This document shows, piece after piece, positions 43,253-51,988 of a stretch of DNA of 56,290 nt (position 1 is its first letter; each line of letters opens with the position of its first letter). Location: positions 1 to 56,290 of the forward strand of contig CAKRLV010000015.1 in the NCBI GenBank assembly GCA_934359755.1, read 5' to 3'. The notes under the pieces are model-generated. The model was not told the origin of the DNA, did not search any database, and worked only from the letters and a program-made list of their open reading frames with translations. Source of the DNA: an uncultured Agathobacter sp. GTDB taxonomy: Bacteria > Bacillota > Clostridia > Lachnospirales > Lachnospiraceae. The position numbers and the translations under genes are program-made.

Positions 43253-45369
43253 CAGAAGGAATGTTTATTGCAGATAGATATGAAATAGTAAGTAAAGTGG
43301 GCGCAGGCGGAATGTCTGATGTCTACAAGGCAAAGGATCATATATTAAGTAGATTTGTAGCCATTAAGGTACTTAAGCAGGAGTATTCAGAGGATCGTAC
43401 TTTTGTAAGTAAGTTCAGGACAGAAGCACAGTCGGCAGCGGGACTTGAGCATCCAAACATCGTAAATATATATGATGTCGGAAGCGAAGACGGAATGCAT
43501 TATATAGTTATGGAATATGTTGAAGGAATTACCCTGAAGACATATATAGAGAAAAAGGGACAGCTTTCTTTTAAAGAGTCAGTAAGTATTGCAATTCAGG
43601 TTGCAAGAGGTATTGAGGCTGCGCATAACAAAGATATTATTCACAGAGATATTAAGCCACAGAATATAATCATTTCTACAGAGGGCAAGGTAAAGGTTAC
43701 AGACTTTGGTATTGCAAGGGCTGCATCATCTAATACTATAAGTTCCGATGTAATGGGATCTGTTCATTATGCATCACCAGAGCAGGCTAGAAATGGATTC
43801 GTAGATGGCAGAAGTGATATATATTCACTTGGAATTGTGATGTATGAGATGATCACAGGCAGAGTTCCATTTGATGGAGATACAACGGTTGCAGTAGCAA
43901 TCCAGCATCTTCAGGAGGAGATGACTTCTCCTAGAGTATATGCACCAAATGTGCCAATAAGTTTTGAGAAGATTATTCTTAAATGCACACAGAAGAATGC
44001 AGACAGAAGATATCAGGCAATTTCAGAGCTTATATCAGACCTTAGAAAATCACTTGCAAATCCTAATGATGATTTTGTTGAGATTGCACCACTTGTGGAC
44101 AATGCCAAAACTAAGATAATAAGCTCAGATGAGATAAAGCAGATAAAAGACAGAGGAACAGCAGAGCCGGCACCAGCGCCAGAGATTCCTAAGGTAGTGA
44201 AGAAGAAGGAAGTAGTACCAGAAGAGTACGAAGATGAAGACGAAGAAGATGATGATGAGGATGATGATGACAGCGGATTCCTCAATCCTAAGATGGATAA
44301 AGCAGTTACAATTATGGGAATTGCTACAGCAGTCATAATAGTAATATTTATAATTTATCTACTAGGTGCAGTTACAGGACTCTGGAGATTTGGAGCAGGA
44401 AGCGATGATAAATCACAGTCACAGCAGACACAGTCATCTGAGACAGAGACACAGGATAAGAAAGAGACAGAGACTACAGCCGATGAGAAGGTTGAGATGA
44501 TAAGTGTCTTATATAAGTCTTATGATGATGCCAAAACAGCACTTGAGAAGATTGGTCTTGAGATTTTCATAATCAAGAAAGAAGAATCTACCTATGAGGA
44601 TGGTACAGTTCTTTCACAGGATATCACAGTGGGAACAAAGGTTTCAAAGGGAACTACTGTAAATGTTGTTGTTGCTGGAACTGATGAAAATGCTTCATCA
44701 AAGGTTGATGTGCCAAATGTAGTTGGCAAAACAGAAAATGACGCAGTTAATTTGCTTAAGAATGCAGGACTTGAATTCAGAAAGACTTATGAGTACAGTG
44801 ATTCAGTTGACGCAGGAACTGTTATTTCGCAGAATCCAGGCAAGAATGAATCGGTAGAAGAAGGTACAACTGTTACTATCGTAATCAGTCAGGGACAGGA
44901 GTCTGTTGAGGTGCCAAGAGTTATTAACCTGCCACAGAAAGATGGACAGAAGGAACTTGCTAATGCAGGACTTAAGTATGCTGTTAATACAGAGTATAGT
45001 GACACTGTAGAAGAAGGATATATTATTAAGCAGAGTGTGGAAGCAGGAAAGAAAGTAGCCAAGGGAAAGACTATTACAATTACAGTCAGTCTTGGTAAGA
45101 AGACCACATACTACAAGACAAGAGTTACTAAGACTTATGATGGTGAGTATCAGGTGGTATCTTATACTTTCAAGCTTGTAGGAAGCAATGGAACACAGTA
45201 CGCAAGCGGTGCCAATACTGGTAATTCGGTAACAGTAACAGCCTCTGACATGACATGTTCTTCTGGTACACTTACAGTTGTATGGACATATCAGATTACT
45301 AATGAAGATGGCACAGTGACTGAGGCAACAGAAGAAAGATCATATGATGTACAGTTTACTGAGCAGTAA
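43246..45369 (+). CDS. prkC: PASTA-domain Ser/Thr protein kinase (PrkC/Stk)
   Basis: 707 residues. Kinase domain 1-270 with VGAGGMSDVYKAK, Lys41, HRDIKPQN and DFGIARA. A linker with a very acidic stretch (about 325-342) leads to a membrane segment (about 352-378). Outside are three PASTA repeats (about 415-620) that bind muropeptides, then a further beta-rich domain (about 625-707) with YDGEYQVVSYTF that I do not recognise. The kinase senses cell-wall state and phosphorylates division, wall and translation proteins. RsgA, encoded next, is a known kind of substrate in other Firmicutes. Confidence 0.97.
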   Translation: MLTEGMFIADRYEIVSKVGAGGMSDVYKAKDHILSRFVAIKVLKQEYSEDRTFVSKFRTEAQSAAGLEHPNIVNIYDVGSEDGMHYIVMEYVEGITLKTYIEKKGQLSFKESVSIAIQVARGIEAAHNKDIIHRDIKPQNIIISTEGKVKVTDFGIARAASSNTISSDVMGSVHYASPEQARNGFVDGRSDIYSLGIVMYEMITGRVPFDGDTTVAVAIQHLQEEMTSPRVYAPNVPISFEKIILKCTQKNADRRYQAISELISDLRKSLANPNDDFVEIAPLVDNAKTKIISSDEIKQIKDRGTAEPAPAPEIPKVVKKKEVVPEEYEDEDEEDDDEDDDDSGFLNPKMDKAVTIMGIATAVIIVIFIIYLLGAVTGLWRFGAGSDDKSQSQQTQSSETETQDKKETETTADEKVEMISVLYKSYDDAKTALEKIGLEIFIIKKEESTYEDGTVLSQDITVGTKVSKGTTVNVVVAGTDENASSKVDVPNVVGKTENDAVNLLKNAGLEFRKTYEYSDSVDAGTVISQNPGKNESVEEGTTVTIVISQGQESVEVPRVINLPQKDGQKELANAGLKYAVNTEYSDTVEEGYIIKQSVEAGKKVAKGKTITITVSLGKKTTYYKTRVTKTYDGEYQVVSYTFKLVGSNGTQYASGANTGNSVTVTASDMTCSSGTLTVVWTYQITNEDGTVTEATEERSYDVQFTEQ

Positions 45370-45378
45370 TAGGTAAAT

Positions 45379-46257
45379 ATGCAAGGAAAAATTATTAAAG
45401 GAATTTCCGGTTTCTACTACGTTTACGTGGAAGGAACCGGACTTTATGAATGTAAGGCAAAGGGTGCCTTTAGAAAACAGAAGATGAAGCCTCTTGTGGG
45501 AGATGATGTAGAAATTGTCTCTTTAGATGAGGAACTTAAATTAGGCAACGTCGAGCAGATTAAGAAACGGAAGAATCAGTTAGTGCGTCCAGCTGTAGCC
45601 AATATAGATATGGCACTGGTTATTTTCGCAGCTGCAAAACCACAGCCTAATTTTAATTTGCTGGACAGATTTCTTTGTATGATGGAATATCAGAATGTTC
45701 CAGTTACAATTTGCTTTAATAAGTGTGATCTTGTGACAGAAGAAGAACTTAACACTTTGCGTGATATATATTCTCCAGCGGGATATAAGATTATCTTTAC
45801 AAGTGCGAAGCAGCAAAAGGGCATCGAAGAATTAAGAGAACTACTTGAAGGAAAGACCACGGCAGTAGCAGGTCCATCGGGTGTTGGAAAGTCGTCACTG
45901 GTCAATACTCTGCAATCAGAGGTTCAGATGGAGACTGGTGTTATCAGTACCAAAATCGAGAGAGGAAAGCATACCACGCGGCACTCTGAGATTATTCCTA
46001 TCACAGATGGAACATATATTGTAGATACCCCCGGATTTAGTTCAATGGATGTGCCAGGATTCGAAAAAGAAGATTTGTGGAGATGCTATCCTGAATTTGT
46101 AGAATATGAACCATATTGCAGATTTCAGGGATGCAGTCATATTCATGAACCGGATTGCGGTGTCAAAGAAGCACTTTCCAAGAACAAAATAAGCCAGATT
46201 AGATATGACAATTATATTCTTCTATACGAAGAGCTTAAGAATATTAAAAAATACTAG
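45379..46257 (+). CDS. rsgA: Ribosome small-subunit-dependent GTPase A
   Basis: 292 residues. Helps late 30S assembly. An N-terminal OB fold is followed by a circularly permuted GTPase: FNKCDLV comes before the P-loop GPSGVGKSSLVN and DTPGFSSMD. The C-terminal zinc motif CRFQGCSHIHEPDC is present. It lies nine bases after prkC. Confidence 0.97.
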   Translation: MQGKIIKGISGFYYVYVEGTGLYECKAKGAFRKQKMKPLVGDDVEIVSLDEELKLGNVEQIKKRKNQLVRPAVANIDMALVIFAAAKPQPNFNLLDRFLCMMEYQNVPVTICFNKCDLVTEEELNTLRDIYSPAGYKIIFTSAKQQKGIEELRELLEGKTTAVAGPSGVGKSSLVNTLQSEVQMETGVISTKIERGKHTTRHSEIIPITDGTYIVDTPGFSSMDVPGFEKEDLWRCYPEFVEYEPYCRFQGCSHIHEPDCGVKEALSKNKISQIRYDNYILLYEELKNIKKY

Positions 46258-46268
46258 GAGAGAATAAG

Positions 46269-46922
46269 ATGAATTGTTTATCGCCATCAATTTTATCAGC
46301 AGATTTTTCAAGGCTGGGAGAACAGGTTAAATTATTAGATGATGCAGGCGCACAGTATGTGCATATAGATGTAATGGATGGAATGTTTGTTCCAAGCATT
46401 TCGTTTGGACTTCCTGTAATCAAGGCAATTCGTGAATGCACAGACAGAATATTTGATGTGCACCTTATGATAGAAGAACCAGGAAGATATATAGATGAAT
46501 TTGCAAAGGCAGGAGCAGACATAATTACAGTCCATGTAGAGGCATGTAAGCACCTTGACAGAACTGTGGAGATGATAAAAGAAAAAGGTCTTATTGCAGG
46601 TGTTGCGCTTAATCCATCCACTCCGCTTTCAACAATAGAATACGTTCTTCCCAAAGTGGATATGGTTCTTATCATGACTGTAAATCCAGGATTTGGTGGA
46701 CAGCAGTTTATTCCTTATACACTTAATAAGATTAAGGATTTAAAGGAACTATTAAAGAAGACCGGCAATAAGGCTGATATTCAGGTAGATGGTGGAATAA
46801 AGGTTGACAATGTAAGAGAAGTACTTGATGCAGGAGCTAATATAATCGTTGCAGGAAGTGCGGTATTTAACGGAGATATTGAGAAGAATGTCAATGACTT
46901 TTTGAATATACTTGAGGCATAG
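46269..46922 (+). CDS. rpe: Ribulose-phosphate 3-epimerase
   Basis: 217 residues. Interconverts ribulose 5-phosphate and xylulose 5-phosphate in the pentose phosphate pathway. It shows SPSILSADFSRLG, HIDVMDGMFVPSISFG, MTVNPGFGGQ and VDGGIKVDN, with all metal and catalytic residues. AGGAGAGAATAAG precedes the start. Confidence 0.98.
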   Translation: MNCLSPSILSADFSRLGEQVKLLDDAGAQYVHIDVMDGMFVPSISFGLPVIKAIRECTDRIFDVHLMIEEPGRYIDEFAKAGADIITVHVEACKHLDRTVEMIKEKGLIAGVALNPSTPLSTIEYVLPKVDMVLIMTVNPGFGGQQFIPYTLNKIKDLKELLKKTGNKADIQVDGGIKVDNVREVLDAGANIIVAGSAVFNGDIEKNVNDFLNILEA

Positions 46923-46975
46923 CAGATATCTGTAGACAAGGATTATTTGCACGAAGATAATAGGAAGATGATTTG

Positions 46976-47626
46976 ATGAATTTTTTGATTGTATCAGGTG
47001 GAAATACTGACAGGCAGTTTGCAAGTGAATATGTAAAAAGCGGACAGTATGATGTGATTGTCGCGGCTGATTCGGGAATGAATACTTTGTATGATATCGG
47101 CGTAGTTCCGGACATTATAGTTGGGGATTTCGATTCGGCAGATGAGAAAGTGCTTGAATACTATAAGAGTATAGAGGATATCGAGTGGGTCGTATTGGTT
47201 CCAGAGAAGGATGATACTGATACAGAAAGTGCGATAAGATATTCAATTAAAAAAGGTGCTTGCAGCATTACTATATTGGGTGGAACTGGAAGTCGCCTGG
47301 ATCATGTTATGGGCAATATATGCCTGCTTGGAATTGGAATTGAAGAGAATATAAGTATACAGCTTGTAGATGCCAACAATCGTATCAGACTTATTAATAG
47401 ATGTATTGAGATTTCAAAAGAATCACAGTTTGGAAAATATGTTTCACTTATTCCTTTTGCAGGTGATGTTGAGAAGCTTACGCTAGAGGGGATGAAGTAT
47501 CCTCTTTTTGAATATCATATGGGTGGTTTTAACTCACTTGGAATAAGCAATGAGATAGTGGACGATGTTGCACGAATCAAATTTGAAAAAGGATACTTAC
47601 TTGTAATAGAATCGAGAGACAATTAA
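46976..47626 (+). CDS. thiN: Thiamine pyrophosphokinase
   Basis: 216 residues. Converts thiamine to thiamine diphosphate, the cofactor that PorB uses. Motifs include ADSGMNTLYDIGVVPDIIVGDFDS, KDDTDTESAIRY and ILGGTGSRLDHVMGN. Both TTG 46973 and ATG 46976 follow AGGAAG; I give the ATG. It completes the priA to thiN run. Confidence 0.95.
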   Translation: MNFLIVSGGNTDRQFASEYVKSGQYDVIVAADSGMNTLYDIGVVPDIIVGDFDSADEKVLEYYKSIEDIEWVVLVPEKDDTDTESAIRYSIKKGACSITILGGTGSRLDHVMGNICLLGIGIEENISIQLVDANNRIRLINRCIEISKESQFGKYVSLIPFAGDVEKLTLEGMKYPLFEYHMGGFNSLGISNEIVDDVARIKFEKGYLLVIESRDN

Positions 47627-47629
47627 TTT

Positions 47630-49171
47630 ATGAGAATTGAGCAGAAATCACATGTAAAAAACAGCATAGGAAGACTATTATTTGCTGCATTATCAGTTTT
47701 ACTGCAGGTGGGATGGTTTTGTATACTTATTTTTAAATTAAATACATATTCTGCACGCATTTCAATATTTATCAGTGCGATAGCAGTCTGGGTCGTTATA
47801 CTTATGTACAGGCGAGATGTAAATTCGGCATTCAAGATGTCCTGGACAATAGTAATTCTGGCATTTCCAGTGTTTGGTCTTGGAATATATTTTCTGCTTG
47901 GACGACCGGATACTACTAAGGGAATGAGGATGCGATTCGATGCGATTGATTCTATTTTATATCCGCAGCTGAAACAGTCACAAGAAGTAATGGACGCGAT
48001 AAGGGCTGAAAATATAATAGTCGCCAACCAGACGAAGTATATAAATGATTATGCGAAGTGCCCTGTTTATGACAATACAGATGTATCATATCACAGTGAG
48101 GCGTCAGATGGTTTTGAGCAGATAATAGAGGCGGTATCAGAGGCAAAGAGATTTATTTTTCTTGAATATCATGCAATTGAGGATTCTACAGCTTTTGCAA
48201 GATTACACAAGGCACTTGTTAAGAAAGCAAAAGAAGGCGTAGAGGTAAGAATTCTTTATGATGATATGGGTAGTATTTTCTTTATAAACAGAGATTTTAT
48301 ATCAAAGATGGAAGCTGATGGAATAAAATGCAAGGCATTTAACCCAGTAGTTCCAGCACTACGTCTTTTTATGAACAACAGGGATCATCGGAAAATCACG
48401 GTTGTTGATGGCAGAGTGGCTTTCACAGGCGGATATAATCTTGCCAATGAGTATTTCAATATAGTAAGCCCTTACGGATACTGGAAGGACACCGGCATAA
48501 GGATAGAAGGTGACGCTGTAAGAAGCTTCACTGTTATGTTCCTTGCTATGTGGAATTCAACCGTAAGATATGATGTGGATTTCGAGAAATATCTTATACC
48601 AGTTGAGTATAAGGCAAAGGGGACTGGTTATGTGCAGCCATATGCAGACAGCCCGCTTGACTTTGAGATAACTGGCGAGAATGTCTATATGAACATGATA
48701 AACAGTGCCAGGAATTATTTATATATCATGACACCTTATCTTATCATCACAGATGAGATGGCGAGGTCAATATCGCTTGCAGCGCAAAGAGGTGTGGACG
48801 TACGTATAATTACGCCAGGAATTCCTGACAAGAAGCTTGTTTACAAAATAACTCGTTCATATTATTCGGAACTTGTCAGAAATGGGGTAAGGATATTTGA
48901 GTATACCCCCGGATTTACACATGGCAAGATGTGCATTGCAGATGATGAGCTTGCAACTGTTGGAACGATTAATTTTGACTATAGAAGTTTTTATCACCAT
49001 TTTGAAAATGGATGTCTATTGTACAAGTGTGATGCAATTACTGATATCAAGAACGATTTTAATGAGACATTTGAGAAATGTGAGGAAGTCACAGAACTTT
49101 ACAAGAAGACATCACGCAGGGCATTGAAAGCGAGTGAATGTATATTCAGATTTTTTGCACCATTGTTATAA
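47630..49171 (+). CDS. cls: Cardiolipin synthase (phospholipase D type)
   Basis: 513 residues. Joins phosphatidylglycerol molecules to cardiolipin at the membrane. Two N-terminal membrane segments (about 15-70) precede two phospholipase D signatures: HRKITVVDGRVAFTGG (about 263) and HGKMCIADDELATVGTINFD (about 428). It starts three bases after thiN with a weak ribosome site, so it is probably coupled to it. Confidence 0.96.
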   Translation: MRIEQKSHVKNSIGRLLFAALSVLLQVGWFCILIFKLNTYSARISIFISAIAVWVVILMYRRDVNSAFKMSWTIVILAFPVFGLGIYFLLGRPDTTKGMRMRFDAIDSILYPQLKQSQEVMDAIRAENIIVANQTKYINDYAKCPVYDNTDVSYHSEASDGFEQIIEAVSEAKRFIFLEYHAIEDSTAFARLHKALVKKAKEGVEVRILYDDMGSIFFINRDFISKMEADGIKCKAFNPVVPALRLFMNNRDHRKITVVDGRVAFTGGYNLANEYFNIVSPYGYWKDTGIRIEGDAVRSFTVMFLAMWNSTVRYDVDFEKYLIPVEYKAKGTGYVQPYADSPLDFEITGENVYMNMINSARNYLYIMTPYLIITDEMARSISLAAQRGVDVRIITPGIPDKKLVYKITRSYYSELVRNGVRIFEYTPGFTHGKMCIADDELATVGTINFDYRSFYHHFENGCLLYKCDAITDIKNDFNETFEKCEEVTELYKKTSRRALKASECIFRFFAPLL

Positions 49172-49239
49172 AGGTGTTTGATGCTTATTCTGATGGATAT
49201 TTTGATAGCTGTTTATGAAGGTTTATTTCGGAATATATC

Positions 49240-49340
49240 CCAGACCGCGATATACGTGCCGCGAAGATTACAGAGCCGCTGAAATAAAAGTCAGGAGAGC
49301 AGACCGGCGGCTCACAGCAAGATTCGCGAACGAATCTTGG
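49240..49340. repeat. Palindrome-rich, GC-rich intergenic patch
   Basis: CAAGATTCG-CGAA-CGAATCTTG (49319-49340) is a perfect 9-bp hairpin, and AGCCGC/GCGGCT (49272 and 49307 area) forms a second stem enclosing about 30 bases. The patch is richer in GC than its neighbours and lies directly before the ribosome site of the next gene. It may be a small interspersed element. Confidence 0.5.
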
Positions 49341-49356
49341 AAGAGGCAGGAAGTAT

Positions 49357-50166
49357 ATGGATTATGAGATAATAAGAAGCAAAAGAAAATCAGTCTGCAT
49401 TGAGATAAAGCCTGACGGAAGAGTTCTTGTCAGGGTACCAAACAGAACAACACAGGCGCAGATAGATGATTTACTACTACAGAAAAAGGATTGGATAGAA
49501 AAGCATCTGGCAAAAATGTTTGCTCAAAGTAAAGACTATGTGGAAGTGGAGAAATTATCAAAAGAGGATATAAGCAGGCTGACGAAAAAAGCAAGACAGT
49601 ATATTGGTGCAAGATGTGAGGTATATGCAAGGATAATTGGCGTTGATTATAACAGAATCGCAATTAGAAGACAGCAGACAAGATGGGGAAGCTGTAGTTC
49701 GAAAGGAAATCTGAACTTCAATATGCTGCTTATGCTGGCGCCAATTGAAGTGATTGACTATGTGGTAATCCATGAACTTTGTCATAGAAAACAGATGAAT
49801 CACTCGGGACAGTTCTGGGCGTTGGTTGAATCGGCAATGCCAGATTATAAAGTGCACAGGCAATGGCTTAAGGATAACGGAGCACGTCTTATGAAAATGC
49901 TGCCTGATGAAGAAAGTGGAAGTGTTTTTTTTACATATATTTTAGAGTGCGCTGATGGAAGTTATTATACAGGATATACGAATGACTTAGATAAACGGCT
50001 TAAAGATCATAATGATGGCAATGGTGCCAGATACACAAGAGTCAGACTTCCGGTTAGACTTGTATATTATGAGGAATATACGACAAAGGAAGAGGCAATG
50101 AGAAGAGAAGCTCTAATTAAACAGTTGACGAGAAAAGAAAAAGAATGTCTGATAAAGAAGGGCTGA
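49357..50166 (+). CDS. Fusion of a YgjP/DUF45 metallopeptidase-like domain with a GIY-YIG nuclease domain
   Basis: 269 residues. Residues 1-182 are a YgjP-like (DUF45) zinc protein with RWGSCSSKGNLNFN and the zinc motif HELCH at 139-143, then H149. Residues 190-269 are a complete small GIY-YIG nuclease domain of the YhbQ type: FTYILECADGSYYTGYTNDL, the catalytic Arg214, then GARYTRVRLP and the late EALIK. The reading frame is continuous through a short DEESG linker. The two domains are usually separate genes. A role in DNA or protein-DNA repair is inference. AGAGGCAGG precedes the start; the stop codon lies in a mobile palindromic remnant. Confidence 0.9.
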   Translation: MDYEIIRSKRKSVCIEIKPDGRVLVRVPNRTTQAQIDDLLLQKKDWIEKHLAKMFAQSKDYVEVEKLSKEDISRLTKKARQYIGARCEVYARIIGVDYNRIAIRRQQTRWGSCSSKGNLNFNMLLMLAPIEVIDYVVIHELCHRKQMNHSGQFWALVESAMPDYKVHRQWLKDNGARLMKMLPDEESGSVFFTYILECADGSYYTGYTNDLDKRLKDHNDGNGARYTRVRLPVRLVYYEEYTTKEEAMRREALIKQLTRKEKECLIKKG

Positions 50167-50211
50167 TTTTAATACGCCTGTAGCTTGTAAATATGAAGGT
50201 ACTGAACAACT
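50161..50211 (+). repeat. Right end of palindromic element, degraded copy C
   Basis: GGCTGATTTTAATACGCCTGTAGCTTG... GAAGGTACTGAACAAC matches the right part of the element at 27530-27580 with scattered changes. It starts inside the last two codons of the fusion gene and supplies its TGA stop. Confidence 0.65.
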
Positions 50212-50229
50212 AAAAATAAGATCAAATTG

Positions 50230-50268
50230 AAATACATCTCAGGTGGATAAACCAGGGGTGTATTTTTT
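50230..50268 (+). terminator. Intrinsic terminator after the fusion gene
   Basis: AAATACATCTC pairs with GGGGTGTATTT (two G-U pairs) and is followed by TTT ATT. Confidence 0.8.
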
Positions 50269-50325
50269 ATTGTGGAACTTCGTAAGTTTATTGATTTAGG
50301 TTAACTGCTTTAATCCTATATATGG

Positions 50326-50354
50326 TTGACATATAAATAGAGGAGTGATATATT
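50326..50354 (+). promoter_or_regulatory. Promoter upstream of the PadR operon
   Basis: TTGACA (50326-50331), an exact 17-base spacer and TATATT (50349-50354). Transcription would start at or just before the 14-bp repeat array. A ten-codon frame (ATG 50355 to TGA 50387) with AGGAG before it also begins here; its significance is unknown. Confidence 0.75.
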
Positions 50355-50369
50355 ATGGATAAATATACT

Positions 50370-50467
50370 ACGGCAGGCGTAGTATGACAGGCATAGCATG
50401 ATAGACATAGTATGACAGGCATAGTATGACAGGCATAGCATGATAGACATAGTATGACAGACGTATA
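50370..50467 (+). repeat. 14-bp minisatellite, seven units
   Basis: Seven head-to-tail 14-bp units of the form ATGACAGGCATAGT run from 50370 to 50467; the first and last are degenerate, and units alternate between ACAGG and ATAGA centres. Unit junctions read CATAGTATG, itself a palindrome. It lies between a strong promoter and the PadR gene, in the 5' leader, and is not a multiple of three. Confidence 0.92.
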
Positions 50468-50539
50468 ATATAGATGCAGTTTGTATTCCACAATCAGAAT
50501 TTAGTAGAAAGGAAGTAAATGATATGGAGGTAATGCATA

Positions 50540-50878
50540 ATGGGTAGTGTAAACAGCATAAGCAGTGATGTTATCAGAGGCTGTAATGATATTATGATTT
50601 TGTATTTTCTGCGAAAATCGCCATCATACGGATATGAGATTTCAAAGAATATCAGACAGATGACAGAAGAGAAATATATTATCAAGGAGACCACACTGTA
50701 TTCCGCTTTTTCAAGGATGGAGAAGAACGGATATATTACATCTTTTACATCGGTGCAGAATAATGGTAAAAAGAGAACGTATTATCAGATCACAGATGAA
50801 GGTGAATCGTATTATCACATGAAGTGCGAAGAGTGGGAACTCACCAAAGATGTAATTCAGAGATTTATTATAGATTGA
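50540..50878 (+). CDS. PadR family transcriptional regulator
   Basis: 112 residues. Winged helix-turn-helix of the PadR type: CNDIMILYFLRKSPSYGYEISK, the recognition helix region KETTLYSAFSRMEKNGYI and the wing GKKRTYYQITDEG, then a short C-terminal dimer helix. It probably represses its own operon, which encodes a HAAS membrane protein and a DUF4097 protein, a common arrangement. GGAGGT stands upstream of the start. Confidence 0.94.
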   Translation: MGSVNSISSDVIRGCNDIMILYFLRKSPSYGYEISKNIRQMTEEKYIIKETTLYSAFSRMEKNGYITSFTSVQNNGKKRTYYQITDEGESYYHMKCEEWELTKDVIQRFIID

Positions 50879-50893
50879 GGAAGAGAGGAAAAT

Positions 50894-51979
50894 ATGGAGA
50901 CAATTAAGAATTATTTAGAGAATATGTTTATGCATATGCCGAATACCGCCGAGGTGAACAAGGCAAAGGATGAGCTTGGACAGATGATGGAAGATAAGTA
51001 CGCAGAACTTATCGAAGCTGGAAAGTCGGAGAATGAAGCTGTCGGCACAGTTATTGCAGAGTTTGGAAATTTGAGTGAACTTGCAGAGGCACTTGGTATT
51101 GAGAATGTAATGAACAATAGCGGCTCGCAGGCTGATACAGCAGGTTCTTCAACAGGAAGCAGGAATGAAAACCGGGCAGATACTGGAAGTCAGCATAGCC
51201 ATGGGGAAAATGGATATTACGAGAATAATAACCGCAGGCTGGTTACGATGGCAGAGGCAGCAGAGTATCTCAAAGCTAAAACTAAGAATGCTTTTGAAGT
51301 GTCGTTTGGTGTAATGCTGATACTTCTTGGACTCGCAACTACGATCATCCTGGATACGACTTCGTTCGGAGAGCATATATGTGGTCCGCTTTTTATAATA
51401 TTTATAGCATGTGCAGTTGGAATATTTATTATTGCAGATACCAGAATGAAAAAGTGGAATTTCATTTCTAAGATGCCATGTGTAATTGATTTTGCCACAA
51501 GCAAGTATGTGGAGAGTGAAAAGAATAAGAACGAGAACAGCCTGATTATAATGAGAACAATAGGAATTATCCTTTGCATTGTAAGTTTTGTGCCAGCAGC
51601 AATTTTAGATGAATTCAATCCGAAGATATTTGTTTTTTCAGCGGATGATTTGGGCGGAGCACTTTTGTTTGTGTTTATCGGAATTGCAGTTTTCATGATA
51701 ATCTATTCCAATATGAAACTGGGCGGATATAAGACTCTTTTATATCTGAATGACCGAAATACAATGGCTGGAAATTATTCAGCCGGGGCGATAAAGAATG
51801 AACCAGATGCCAGAACACCAGAGGGTTTTATACAGGCAGTTTACTGGCCTACAATTACATGTATTTATCTTTCATGGAGCTTTCTGACATTTGACTGGAG
51901 CATAACATGGGTAATATGGCCAGTTGCGGCTATTATAAAAACGATTATAGACATTTTGACAAAGAAAGATAATGAGTAG
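50894..51979 (+). CDS. HAAS-domain membrane protein (permease-prefix type)
   Basis: 361 residues. The first 75 residues are a HAAS / permease-prefix helical domain (LGQMMEDKYAELIEAGKSENEAV, AEFGNLSELAEALG). A polar, Ser/Gly/Asn-rich linker (about 78-115) follows, and then five or six membrane segments from about 135 to 350. Such proteins accompany PadR regulators and DUF4097 proteins in Firmicutes and probably respond to envelope stress. Function unproven. It begins 15 bases after padR, with AGGAAGAGAGG upstream. Confidence 0.85.
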   Translation: METIKNYLENMFMHMPNTAEVNKAKDELGQMMEDKYAELIEAGKSENEAVGTVIAEFGNLSELAEALGIENVMNNSGSQADTAGSSTGSRNENRADTGSQHSHGENGYYENNNRRLVTMAEAAEYLKAKTKNAFEVSFGVMLILLGLATTIILDTTSFGEHICGPLFIIFIACAVGIFIIADTRMKKWNFISKMPCVIDFATSKYVESEKNKNENSLIIMRTIGIILCIVSFVPAAILDEFNPKIFVFSADDLGGALLFVFIGIAVFMIIYSNMKLGGYKTLLYLNDRNTMAGNYSAGAIKNEPDARTPEGFIQAVYWPTITCIYLSWSFLTFDWSITWVIWPVAAIIKTIIDILTKKDNE

Positions 51980-51988
51980 AGGTGGAAT

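Noticed and set aside
44013..44336. Minus-strand frame with a long serine run
   Set aside because: It is the antisense of the acidic tract of the PASTA kinase.
50384..50467. Possible CRISPR array
   Set aside because: Units are 14 bp and directly abut; there are no unique spacers and no cas genes, so it is a minisatellite.
50288..50491. Minus-strand frame with repeated Cys-Tyr-Ala-Cys-His words
   Set aside because: It is a by-product of the 14-bp repeat array; the repeat is not a multiple of three and there is no ribosome site.
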